Part shown: piece by piece, positions 27,246 through 35,679 of the stretch | Layout: each line of letters begins with the position of its first letter | Position numbering within the stretch: position 1 is the stretch's first letter | DNA from: JAFAXD01 sp963760435 | GTDB taxonomy: Bacteria > Pseudomonadota > Alphaproteobacteria > Rhizobiales > Xanthobacteraceae | DNA length: 64,000 bases | NCBI GenBank assembly: GCA_963760435.1 | Contig: CAVXDE010000020.1 | Span: 62,001-126,000 of the forward strand | Direction: 5' to 3' | Notes under the pieces: generated by a model | What the model was told of the DNA's origin: nothing | Database searches by the model: none | What the model saw: the letters and a program-made list of their open reading frames with translations, nothing else | Translations under genes and position numbers: made by a program

Positions 27246-27743
27246 TTAGAGAATGATAGTCAGCCGGCCCTGCGGGACGAGCGCGTCCATGCCGAGGTCG
27301 CAGCGCTTGTGGCGGATGAGCACCGCGTCACCCTGGCGCAGCAGCTGATAGCGCGCGCGGCCGATGAAGGTGTCCATGATCCCGTCCTTGTAGCGGGAGA
27401 CGTTGAAAGTGGCGTGCACCACAGTGCCATCGGCATCGTGCCCGGCGACGCGCAGGTTCCCGTACATGTGGACGGTGGTCGAGTGCGGATATTCCGAATG
27501 AGCGGTGCGCTTCTTCAGGCGCTTGACCCGGTTCTCCATGCGGAAGCGGTCGTCATAGATGAGGAAGAGACTCGTATCCGGCGACGCATCGGCCGGCATG
27601 CCGGGCGAGGGGACCAGATAGGTCATGTCGTGCGTGTAGAGCTTGATCCAGTCATCAAGCCGCCACGCGTCCAGCAATTCGGCCTCGAGGAAAATCAGGT
27701 CCTGGGCTTCCGCCAGCGAGACCGCCGTTTGTGGTGCCAACAT
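27246..27743 (-). CDS. Ring-hydroxylating dioxygenase beta subunit
   Basis: A 165-residue SnoaL-like (NTF2-fold) small subunit. It has AQDLIFLEAELLDAWRLDDWIKLYTHDMTYLVPSP near the N-terminus, YDDRFRMENRVKRL and HSEYPHSTTVHMYGNLRV, all usual for dioxygenase beta chains; it has no catalytic cofactor and stabilises an alpha3beta3 assembly. It is the first gene of the operon beta-alpha-GntR. The 118 bases upstream, before the TTT gene stop, hold the promoter; an imperfect palindrome around ATCGTCGATGAT is there at about 27798-27811. Confidence 0.88.
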   Translation of the reverse strand: MLAPQTAVSLAEAQDLIFLEAELLDAWRLDDWIKLYTHDMTYLVPSPGMPADASPDTSLFLIYDDRFRMENRVKRLKKRTAHSEYPHSTTVHMYGNLRVAGHDADGTVVHATFNVSRYKDGIMDTFIGRARYQLLRQGDAVLIRHKRCDLGMDALVPQGRLTIIL

Positions 27744-27861
27744 TCCGCTCTCCCCGCGATCAGGGGATCATGCGCGGGAAAATCGCCAAGGTCAACAATC
27801 GTCGATGATTATGTTATGAAGCGGAAATGATCGATTTTTTGGCACCCATTGCCACCCTCTA

Positions 27862-28827
27862 CTAAATCGCGATTTTGTTCTCCCGTGCCAGGTCGGTCCA
27901 TTTCTTGAGTTCGTTGCGCGCGAGCTCGTCGTATTGTTCGCCGCTCGAGACGGTGGGCTCGACCCCAAGAGCGCGGATGCCCTGTTGCAGATCGGTGCGC
28001 GCCATGACGGCGTGCACCTCCTTGGTGAGCTTCTGCACAATCGGCTTGGGCGTCTGCGATGACACAACCAGCGCGTTGTTGAGCATGAAATCGAAGACGG
28101 GAAACGTATCTTTGATGAGCGGATACTGCGGCGCGTCCGGCAGTGGTTCATTGCTGATCACGGCGATGACCTTGAGCTGACCGGACTGGACGTACTGTTT
28201 CGCCGATGACCACAGGTCGAACATCAACGGCACGCGCCCGGCCATGACATCGACCAATGCCGCGGGGCTCCCGCTATAGGTCACGTGCTGCAGTTTGATG
28301 TCGGCGGTACGCACCAACAGCTGGCCCGCGAGATACGGAACTCCTCCGAAATTCGGACTCGTGTAGGTGAGACCGTCAGGCGTGGCTTTCGCCTGCGCGA
28401 TCACTTCGGCCAGCGTGCTTGCCGGAAACGCCGGATTGGCCACCAGCACCAGCGGTGCGTGCGAGAGCAGGCTGATCCCGCTGAAGTCGGCGACCGGGTC
28501 GTAGGGCAGCTTGGCCCGGAGCGCCGCCGTCGTGAACAGAAAGTTCCCGACCGATAGAATCGTATAGCCGTCAGGCGCAGCCTTCGCCGCAGCCTCCGCG
28601 CCGATGACGCCGCCTGCGCCCGGCCGATTTTCGACGATAACCGGCTGTCCCAGTCGCGCCGCGAGCCCGTCGGCCACCATGCGGATGAGAACATCGCTTG
28701 GTCCGCCGGCGGCGGTCGGCTGAATGATCTTGATCGGGCGCGTCGGATAGGACTCATCCTCCGCATGCGCGAATCCGGCCGCGCCCAACAGCATGCTCGC
28801 CACGATTGCAATCTTGATCCAACGCAT
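27862..28827 (-). CDS. TTT (Bug-type) substrate-binding protein
   Basis: A 321-residue tripartite tricarboxylate transporter receptor. Signal peptide of about 22 residues ending GFAHAED, then YPTRPIKIIQPTAAGGPSDVLIRMVADGL, IVENRPGAGGVIGAE and AAPDGYTIL, the standard Bug blocks. It binds a carboxylate in the periplasm. No TctA or TctB membrane gene is in the window. It is upstream of, and on the same strand as, the dioxygenase operon, so its ligand may be the dioxygenase substrate (inference). Confidence 0.9.
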   Translation of the reverse strand: MRWIKIAIVASMLLGAAGFAHAEDESYPTRPIKIIQPTAAGGPSDVLIRMVADGLAARLGQPVIVENRPGAGGVIGAEAAAKAAPDGYTILSVGNFLFTTAALRAKLPYDPVADFSGISLLSHAPLVLVANPAFPASTLAEVIAQAKATPDGLTYTSPNFGGVPYLAGQLLVRTADIKLQHVTYSGSPAALVDVMAGRVPLMFDLWSSAKQYVQSGQLKVIAVISNEPLPDAPQYPLIKDTFPVFDFMLNNALVVSSQTPKPIVQKLTKEVHAVMARTDLQQGIRALGVEPTVSSGEQYDELARNELKKWTDLARENKIAI

Positions 28828-28984
28828 TTGAAATCGGCGCTCCGCACTTTTCTTCGCATCACGCTAACAAACGAGAAAATTCGTGTAACGATAAATCTTT
28901 CGGCACCTTGCCGTATGGACAGGCCGACCGTGCCTGAATGAGCGGCGGCTATCCTCGACTCACGCGTGTGGATCAGGTCACTCA

Positions 28985-30199
28985 ATGACGTTTGTCGCGT
29001 CCGATATCCATGCCAAGGCTTGGCAACGATGGGTCATTCTGGCCGTTCTTTTCCTGGCGCGAACCGCGATGGGTTTTCAGTTTCAGGCAGTCGGCGCGCT
29101 GTCGTCGTTTGTGATCGCCGACCTTGGCATCGATTACGGCAAGCTCGGCCTGCTGATTGGCCTCTATCTGCTGCCCGGCGTGGTGATCGCATATCCGGGT
29201 GGCTTGCTGGGCCGCCATTTTGGCGACAAACGCATCGTAATCGTGGGTTTGGCGCTGATGGTCGCGGGCGGATTGCTGACGATGAGCAGCAACGATTATG
29301 CCGGCATCCTCGCCGGTCGCCTGATCAGCGGCGTCGGCGCGGTGCTTCTCAACGTGCTGCTCACCAAGATGACAACCGATTGGTTCATAGGGCGCGAGAT
29401 CGGCACCGCGTTGGCTCTCCTGGTCAGCAGCTGGCCAATCGGCATTGGTATCGCGCTGGTTACGTTGCCCTGGGTTGCGGTGCACGGATCGGTTGGGATG
29501 GCGTTCGGGAGCACCGCCGCGGCGGCGGCTCTGGTGCTGATCGCGATTGCTAGCCTCTACCGCGTTCCCCCCGCAGTGCATGGCTTGATGTCACCAAGCG
29601 GGACCCGACGACCGCGTTTGTCATTGCGCGAACTGGGACTGGTGTCGCTGGCTGGCCTCATATGGATGCTCTTCAATGTTGGCTACATCCTTGTCTTCAG
29701 CTTCGGTCCGGCTCTGCTGGTTTCACGCGGTTTGCCTGAGGGGGACGCCGGCTTTCTGATCAGCCTGGTGGCGTGGACCGTCATTGTAACCATCCCCCTG
29801 GGAGGTGTGGTCATCGATCGAATTGGACACGCAACCTTGTTGATGATCGTAAGCTTTGCCGCGTTCGGTCTCAGCACCATGCTGGTGCCGGCCACACCCT
29901 CGCTGGTATTGATGATATTTGTAGGAGCCGTGGCAGGCCTGCCATGCGGCGCCATGATGGTGCTGCCGAGCGAAGTATTACGCCCGCAAAATCGTGCTGC
30001 CGGGATGGGGGTCTTTCTGACATGGTACTATGCCGGAATGGCGCTCTTGACGCCTGCCGCGGGCATTCTCCGCGATGTGAGCGGCGCTGCAGGCGCGCCG
30101 TTGTTCTTTGCCGGTGCATTGGAGCTGGCCGCATTAGCGGTGCTGATCATATTCCGACTTTTGCAACACCGGCATCGCGACTTCGCATATAAGCGCTGA
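28985..30199 (+). CDS. MFS transporter (CynX/NimT-like)
   Basis: A 404-residue major facilitator permease with about 12 transmembrane segments. FQAVGALSSFVIADLGIDYGKLGLLIGLYLLPGVVIAYPGGLLGRHFGDKR holds TM1-2 and the loop 2-3 motif GRHFGDKR. The N-terminal pattern resembles CynX/NimT-type uptake or efflux proteins for small anions. It diverges from the TTT receptor over 157 bases and is followed after 53 bases by a hydrolase gene on the same strand. Confidence 0.87.
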   Translation: MTFVASDIHAKAWQRWVILAVLFLARTAMGFQFQAVGALSSFVIADLGIDYGKLGLLIGLYLLPGVVIAYPGGLLGRHFGDKRIVIVGLALMVAGGLLTMSSNDYAGILAGRLISGVGAVLLNVLLTKMTTDWFIGREIGTALALLVSSWPIGIGIALVTLPWVAVHGSVGMAFGSTAAAAALVLIAIASLYRVPPAVHGLMSPSGTRRPRLSLRELGLVSLAGLIWMLFNVGYILVFSFGPALLVSRGLPEGDAGFLISLVAWTVIVTIPLGGVVIDRIGHATLLMIVSFAAFGLSTMLVPATPSLVLMIFVGAVAGLPCGAMMVLPSEVLRPQNRAAGMGVFLTWYYAGMALLTPAAGILRDVSGAAGAPLFFAGALELAALAVLIIFRLLQHRHRDFAYKR

Positions 30200-30252
30200 A
30201 GCGTTGCAGGCGATGAGATCGTTAAGTCCTCCTCAAAGAATAAGGCTGCTCC

Positions 30253-31113
30253 ATGGAAGAACGGGTCACGTTCAAATCCGGCGATGTCACGCTTGTCGGC
30301 GATCTCTCCATTCCTGAACGCAGTGGCACCCCGAGACCAGCGATGATCGTGATGCACGGCTTTGGCGGCCACCGCGATGGCCCGCAGCAGCGCTGGTCAC
30401 AGACTTTCTATACGAGCCTGGGCTACGCGGTGCTGCGGTTCGATTTTCAGGGCTGCGGTGAAAGCGGGGGCGAGCGTGGCTGGGTGTTGCCATTCCGGCA
30501 GGTGAATGACGCCGTTGCGGCGCTCGACTTCATGTGCGGCCGCCCGGAGATTGATCCGAAGTGCATCTGCCTGAGCGGCACGAGTTTCGGCGCATCGGTT
30601 GCTGTCTATACCGCCGGCCTCGACCAGCGGGTGGCCGCGGTGATTGGGCAGGGCGGCTGGGCCAGCGGCGAGCAGATGTTCCGCGCCATCCATTCAACGC
30701 CGGAGAAGTGGGAGAGGTTCAGCGAGTTGCTCAAACGCGGCCGCGCCCGCAAGCCGGGCGATCCGGTGATCATGGCGCATCGCTATGATCTCATCGTCGT
30801 TCCGGAGCGGTTGCGCAACAACATCGACAAGCGCTCGATCATGGAGTTTCCGCTGGAGATGGCGTTGGAAACGCTGGCGTTCAATCCGGGAGACATAGCT
30901 GCGCGCATCGCCCCGCGTCCGCTGTTGCTGCTGCACAGCGCCCAGGACGAAGTGATCACCGCGGACGGCTCGATGGAATTGTTCAAGCGTGCCGGTTATC
31001 ACGGTGATCTGCACATCATCGGCGGCGTTGACCACTTCATGTTCGGCGAGGATGACCGCCGGGTCGAGGAGATCGTGCGCAATTGGCTCAAACGCTATTT
31101 CCCGGCGGATTGA
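30253..31113 (+). CDS. Alpha/beta hydrolase
   Basis: A 286-residue serine hydrolase of the dienelactone-hydrolase/acylaminopeptidase-like type. The oxyanion segment is MHGFGGHRDG, the nucleophile elbow GTSFGAS (Ser about residue 115), the acid is in HSAQDEVIT, and the histidine in GGVDHFMFG. No signal peptide, so cytoplasmic. Its stop overlaps the end of the convergent CoxL-like gene by 19 bases. Ester or amide substrate unknown. Confidence 0.86.
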   Translation: MEERVTFKSGDVTLVGDLSIPERSGTPRPAMIVMHGFGGHRDGPQQRWSQTFYTSLGYAVLRFDFQGCGESGGERGWVLPFRQVNDAVAALDFMCGRPEIDPKCICLSGTSFGASVAVYTAGLDQRVAAVIGQGGWASGEQMFRAIHSTPEKWERFSELLKRGRARKPGDPVIMAHRYDLIVVPERLRNNIDKRSIMEFPLEMALETLAFNPGDIAARIAPRPLLLLHSAQDEVITADGSMELFKRAGYHGDLHIIGGVDHFMFGEDDRRVEEIVRNWLKRYFPAD

Positions 31114-33479
31114 GACGCCTCGCTCGCTCGTATCGCCTTCCAGATCGATGCCGGCGTGATCGGCATCGGCAGATCAACGATCCCGAATTCTGCGAGCGCA
31201 TCACAGATCGCGCTCGTAACCGCCGCAGTTACAGGTGCAATGCCGCCTTCGCCCGCACCTTTGACCCGCAGCGGGTTGAGCTTGGTCGGATCTTCGGCGC
31301 GCTGCACATGAAAAGAAGGGACATCACTCGCGCGAGCGATACCGTAATCCATGAACGAGCCCGTCAACACTTGCCCGTCACGCAGGCAGGCGCCTTCGAA
31401 CAAAGCCTGCCCAATCCCTTGAACGATGCCGCCGTGTGTTTGTCCTTCCACGATCATCGGATTGACCGCGAGCCCCACATCGTCAACCGTGGAATAGCGG
31501 ACAATCTCGACCGCACCGGTTGCAGGATCGATCTCGACTTCGCAGACCGCACAGCCGCCGGGGAAAGCCGGGATCCGGCCGAAGAAATCCTTGGTCGAGG
31601 CTAATGGCTGGCAGAATGCGTCCGGCAGGTCGCCTGAACCACACGCCCGGGCGACCTCCAAGATGTGCACGGCGCGCTGGCTGTCGCGCACGCGGAAATC
31701 GCCGCTGTCGAACACGAGATCGTCTGGCGCGCACTGGAGCAGGGCGGCCGCAGGCGCACGCGCCTTGGCGCGGATCTCTTCCGCGGCTTGAACCATCAAG
31801 GCGCCGGCGATGCGCAGCGACCGATCGGAATGCGTGCCGCCGCCGAGCGTGACGAATGCACTGTCGCCGTAGCGAATGTCGATCTGATCCATGGCGACGC
31901 CGATCTGATCGGCGACCACCTGGGCAAAGCTGGTTTCATGCCCTTGTCCGGTTGATTGCGTTCCGACGATGACATCGACCCTGCCGGTCGGCAGGACCGA
32001 AACGGTAACGCGCTCAATCGGGGCTCCGACAGGGCCTTCGATATGATTGGCAATGCCGATGCCGGCGAGCTTGCCGCGTCGCTTGGCGGTGCGCTGTCGG
32101 GCCTTGAAGTCGCTCCAGTTCGCGTTGATCACTGCCTGTTCCATGTAGGCGCGAAAGTCTCCGGCGTCGTAGGTCAACCCCATGGCGCTGCGGAACGGCA
32201 TGTCGGCGCTGCCGACGATGTTGCGTCGGCGGATCTCGGCGCGGTCCATCGCCAGTTTGCGCGCGGCGAGATCAAACATCCGTTCGATGAAATGATTTGC
32301 TTCCGGCCGTCCGGCGCCGCGGTAGGGTGCGGTCGGCGTTGTGTTGGTCACGATGGCATGGATGCGACCATGCGCTACTGGAATCTTATAGACGGTCGTC
32401 AGCATCCGCATGGCATTTGCGGGCGTGACATAAGCGACGGTGTGCGCGCCGATGGCGGCATAGAACTCGACGCGCAGAGCCAGGGCTTTGCCCCGCCGAT
32501 CGAGCGCCAGTGCAGCGTGGGTGACATTATCGCGTCCCTGATAGTCGGTCAGGAACGCTTCCGATCGCGTGCTGGTCCAGCGCACCGGCCGGTTCAGGCG
32601 CCGGGCTGCCCAGAGCACGACAACCTGTTCCGGATAGACATAGGTTCGCGGACCGAACCCACCGCCGACATCCGGGCAGACGACCCGCAGCTTGCTCTTG
32701 TCGACCCGAAGAGCTGGAGCGATCGACATCTGCAGCTTGGTGACGCCCTGATTGCCGGATATCAGGCAAAACTCGCCGGTCGTGTTGTCATAAATGCCGA
32801 CGGCGGCACGCGGCTCGAGCTGGCAATTGACGATGCGGTTGGTGTGGAACGTGTGTCGTACGATATGCGCGGCCGCCGTGAAGGCGCGGTCTACGGCTTC
32901 AGCATCACCGGCATCGAAGGTCAGGCAGCAATTGCGCGGAATCTCGGACCAGATTTGCGGCGCATCCTCCCGGATCGCCTCTGCAATCGAGGTTACTGCT
33001 GGTAACGCTTCGTACTCGACACGAACGGCTTCGGCCGCATCTTGTGCCAGCGCGGCGCTTTGCGCAAAGACCGCCGCAATCGGCTCACCAAGATAGCGTG
33101 CAGCATCGGTCGCGAGCGGCCAGTGTTTCCGTTCGTGGATGACCCGATCGCCTTGAGCCGAAAATGCGCGTGTCCTGACGTCGATGGCATCAGCAGGATT
33201 GGGGGCATGGTCGATGGGAAGGCAGCGCTCCTCCACGTAGTCCTGTCCGGTGAGCACGGCGAGAACGCCGGGCATTGCGTGTGCGGCCGTTGTGTCAATG
33301 CTGACGATCTTCGCGTGCGAATACGGTGATCGTACAAATATGCAATGCACTTCGCCGTCGATGCGCACATCATCGCTGTAGTGGCCCCGGCCAGTAATGA
33401 AACGCAGATCCTCCACGCGCGGGACGGAGCGGCCCACGTACGGGACCTCTGGTCGGCGGGCAGCGCTCGCGTTCGGCAT
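31095..33479 (-). CDS. Xanthine dehydrogenase-family molybdenum subunit (CoxL/CutL-like), solitary
   Basis: A 794-residue molybdenum hydroxylase large subunit. Visible family blocks: VPYVGRSVPRVEDLRFITGRGHYSDD at the start, PDVGGGFGPRTYVYPEQ, TPTAPYRGAGRPEANHFIER (active-site loop), GTQSTGQGHETSFAQ, and VKGAGEGGIAPV with the catalytic Glu. The loop has AYRGAGR-type sequence rather than the AYRCSFR of true CO dehydrogenase, so this is a form II / other hydroxylase. No medium (FAD) or small (FeS) subunit gene is next to it, unlike the set at 60382. Confidence 0.88.
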   Translation of the reverse strand: MPNASAARRPEVPYVGRSVPRVEDLRFITGRGHYSDDVRIDGEVHCIFVRSPYSHAKIVSIDTTAAHAMPGVLAVLTGQDYVEERCLPIDHAPNPADAIDVRTRAFSAQGDRVIHERKHWPLATDAARYLGEPIAAVFAQSAALAQDAAEAVRVEYEALPAVTSIAEAIREDAPQIWSEIPRNCCLTFDAGDAEAVDRAFTAAAHIVRHTFHTNRIVNCQLEPRAAVGIYDNTTGEFCLISGNQGVTKLQMSIAPALRVDKSKLRVVCPDVGGGFGPRTYVYPEQVVVLWAARRLNRPVRWTSTRSEAFLTDYQGRDNVTHAALALDRRGKALALRVEFYAAIGAHTVAYVTPANAMRMLTTVYKIPVAHGRIHAIVTNTTPTAPYRGAGRPEANHFIERMFDLAARKLAMDRAEIRRRNIVGSADMPFRSAMGLTYDAGDFRAYMEQAVINANWSDFKARQRTAKRRGKLAGIGIANHIEGPVGAPIERVTVSVLPTGRVDVIVGTQSTGQGHETSFAQVVADQIGVAMDQIDIRYGDSAFVTLGGGTHSDRSLRIAGALMVQAAEEIRAKARAPAAALLQCAPDDLVFDSGDFRVRDSQRAVHILEVARACGSGDLPDAFCQPLASTKDFFGRIPAFPGGCAVCEVEIDPATGAVEIVRYSTVDDVGLAVNPMIVEGQTHGGIVQGIGQALFEGACLRDGQVLTGSFMDYGIARASDVPSFHVQRAEDPTKLNPLRVKGAGEGGIAPVTAAVTSAICDALAEFGIVDLPMPITPASIWKAIRASEASQSAGK

Positions 33480-33614
33480 CGGTTGAGTTTTCAGACGTTC
33501 ACGATCTTGGAAGGATACCGCGCTTCGCCGTTCATTCCCGCCACCACTTGCCTCTAAGTCACGCCCCGGACTAAGGTATCATACGGCGCTGGAATCATGG
33601 GAGCAGCAGGGGCT

Positions 33615-34337
33615 ATGAAAAAGGGGATCGCGGAATTCATCGGCACGTTCACGCTCGTCTTCTTCGGGTGCGGTGCTGCCGTCATCGCCGGCATGGGGAC
33701 CGGCCCAACATCGATCGACGTTCTCGGCATTGCATTTGCCTTCGGTCTGGCGATCGTGGCGATGGCGTACGGGATCGGGTCAATTTCCGGTTGCCACGTC
33801 AATCCCGCTGTGAGTTTCGGGGTCCTGGTCGCCGGTCGCATGCAGAAGGACGAATTCATTCGCTATGTGATCGCGCAGGTGCTGGGCGCCATCGCCGGCG
33901 CCCTGGTCCTCTCGATTATTCTGGCTGGGAAGCACTCCGGCTGGTCGGGCGGATTGGGCCAGAACGGCTGGGGATCAGGTTATCTCGGCGAATACAACTG
34001 GTTCTCGGCCTTCGTGTTTGAAGTGGTCGCCACGTTCTTGTTTCTGGTCGTCATCCTGGGCGTGACGCAGAAGAGCTCGCCCATGCATATCGTCGGGTTT
34101 GCCGGACTGGCGATTGGCCTCACCCTGACGGCAATTCATATCGTCGGAATCAATGTGACCGGCGTGTCGGTCAATCCGGCACGCTCGATCGGACCGGCGC
34201 TGATCGGTATCTTCCACAGTCCGAAGGCCTTTGGTCAGCTCTGGCTGTTCATCATAGCGCCGATGATCGGCGGCGGCCTCGCCGGGCTGCTGTTCAAGCC
34301 GGGGGCGCTGCTGTCGGTTGATCAGCCTCAGCCGTAA
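33615..34337 (+). CDS. aqpZ: Aquaporin Z-type channel
   Basis: A MIP-family channel of about 240 residues with six transmembrane segments and both pore motifs: HVNPAVS near residue 60 and SVNPARS near residue 185. The latter is followed by IGPALIG, as in AqpZ. Aquaporin-type selectivity residues look like water channels rather than glycerol facilitators: the second NPA is followed by Arg. I chose MKKGIAEFIG at 33615, the usual AqpZ beginning; an ATG at 33597 would add six residues. Confidence 0.88.
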   Translation: MKKGIAEFIGTFTLVFFGCGAAVIAGMGTGPTSIDVLGIAFAFGLAIVAMAYGIGSISGCHVNPAVSFGVLVAGRMQKDEFIRYVIAQVLGAIAGALVLSIILAGKHSGWSGGLGQNGWGSGYLGEYNWFSAFVFEVVATFLFLVVILGVTQKSSPMHIVGFAGLAIGLTLTAIHIVGINVTGVSVNPARSIGPALIGIFHSPKAFGQLWLFIIAPMIGGGLAGLLFKPGALLSVDQPQP

Positions 34338-34353
34338 CGCGGTCGGCTGTCGA

Positions 34354-34379
34354 GGGTCCGCCCAATGACTGGCGGACCC
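34354..34379. terminator. Hairpin after aqpZ
   Basis: Perfect nine-base stem, GGGTCCGCC with GGCGGACCC, and an eight-base loop, 17 bases after the aquaporin stop. No T-run follows, so it is a possible, not certain, terminator. Confidence 0.4.
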
Positions 34380-34491
34380 ATCCGGGCTAGAGTGGCCAGA
34401 CAAGTGACCCGATCAGAACGCACGGCAAGGTCTCGCCGCAGAGGTCTCGCCGTCGTAACCGTCGGGCCGTTCGGTTGGCAGGAATACCGCA

Positions 34492-35673
34492 ATGTATCTG
34501 AAATATCCGGACAAGGCAGCGCAGTTCGCCGATGAGGTGCGCGCATTCGTGCGCGCGCACCTGCCGGCGGAGATCAGCGACAAGGTGAAGAAGCGCCAAA
34601 AGGTCTCCCCTGAGGAGCAGCGACTTTGGCAAAGGACTCTTTGTGACCGGGGCTGGGCGTGTCCGGGCTGGCCGAAACAATATGGCGGTCCGGGTTTCGA
34701 TGCGCTGGAACGCCAGGTGTTCGACAACGTGACGTCGGAGGAGGGGGCACCCTCAATCATCCCGTTCGGCGAGGCGATGATCGCTCCGGTTCTGTTCGCG
34801 GTCGGCTCGCCTGAGCAGAAGGCGCATTTCCTGCCGAAGATCCGCACGCTCGAATACTGGTTCTGCCAGGGCTTTTCCGAGCCGGGCTCGGGTTCCGATC
34901 TCGCCTCGTTGCGTACGCGCGCGGTGCTTGATGGCGATCATTGGGTGATCAACGGCCAGAAGATGTGGACGTCCACGGCGCAACACGCCAACTGGATCTT
35001 CATGCTGGTGCGCACCGATCCGGACGCCAAGCAGCAAGAGGGCATCAGCATGCTGGTGTTCCCGATGTCGACACCGGGCGTGACCATCCGGCCCATCATT
35101 ACGATCGACGGCGGCCACCACACCAACGAAACGTTTTTCGACAACGTGCGCGTGCCGAAGAGCGCGCTCATCGGCGAAGTCAACAAGGGCTGGACCTATG
35201 CCAAGCTGCTGCTCGGACACGAGCGCACATCGATTGCACGCATTGGTCAGTCGAAGCGGGAACTGGCGCGGCTGAAGGCGTTAGCCGCGGAACAGACATC
35301 CAACGGCACGGCGCTCATTGATGATCCGGGCCTGCGCAAGAAGATCGCCACGGTCGAGATCGATCTCGCGGCGCTGGAGATCACAGCGCTGCGCGCGATC
35401 GCCAAGTCGGGGCCGCCCGGGGTCGAAGCCAATCTACTGAAAGTAAAGGGCTCGGAGATCCAACAGCGGCTGACGGAATTGTTCATGGACGTCGCCGGGC
35501 TCTATGGGTTGCAATTCGACCCCTCGCGCGGCCTCGATCATGGCAATGATTTCGTCGGCTTCGACGAGGCGGCGTCGCTGGCCCCTAACTACCTCAACAC
35601 GCGCGTCGTGACGATCTATGGCGGGTCGAATGAGATTCAGCGCAACATCATCGCCAAGACGTTGGGGCTGTGA
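34492..35673 (+). CDS. Acyl-CoA dehydrogenase
   Basis: A 393-residue flavoprotein of the acyl-CoA dehydrogenase family: N-terminal helical domain, WFCQGFSEPGSGSDLASLRTRA and KMWTSTAQHANWIFMLVRT in the middle beta domain, and C-terminal ending IYGGSNEIQRNIIAKTLGL. AGGA precedes ATG 34492. At the place where short/medium-chain enzymes have the catalytic Glu (YEGT), this protein has YGGS, so the base must come from elsewhere or from the partner subunit. A second dehydrogenase gene starts six bases after its stop. Confidence 0.9.
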   Translation: MYLKYPDKAAQFADEVRAFVRAHLPAEISDKVKKRQKVSPEEQRLWQRTLCDRGWACPGWPKQYGGPGFDALERQVFDNVTSEEGAPSIIPFGEAMIAPVLFAVGSPEQKAHFLPKIRTLEYWFCQGFSEPGSGSDLASLRTRAVLDGDHWVINGQKMWTSTAQHANWIFMLVRTDPDAKQQEGISMLVFPMSTPGVTIRPIITIDGGHHTNETFFDNVRVPKSALIGEVNKGWTYAKLLLGHERTSIARIGQSKRELARLKALAAEQTSNGTALIDDPGLRKKIATVEIDLAALEITALRAIAKSGPPGVEANLLKVKGSEIQQRLTELFMDVAGLYGLQFDPSRGLDHGNDFVGFDEAASLAPNYLNTRVVTIYGGSNEIQRNIIAKTLGL

Positions 35674-35679
35674 GAGCTC

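Noticed and set aside
25778..27256. 492-codon open frame on the plus strand
   Set aside because: Antisense to the Rieske alpha-subunit gene with its complete iron-site motifs.
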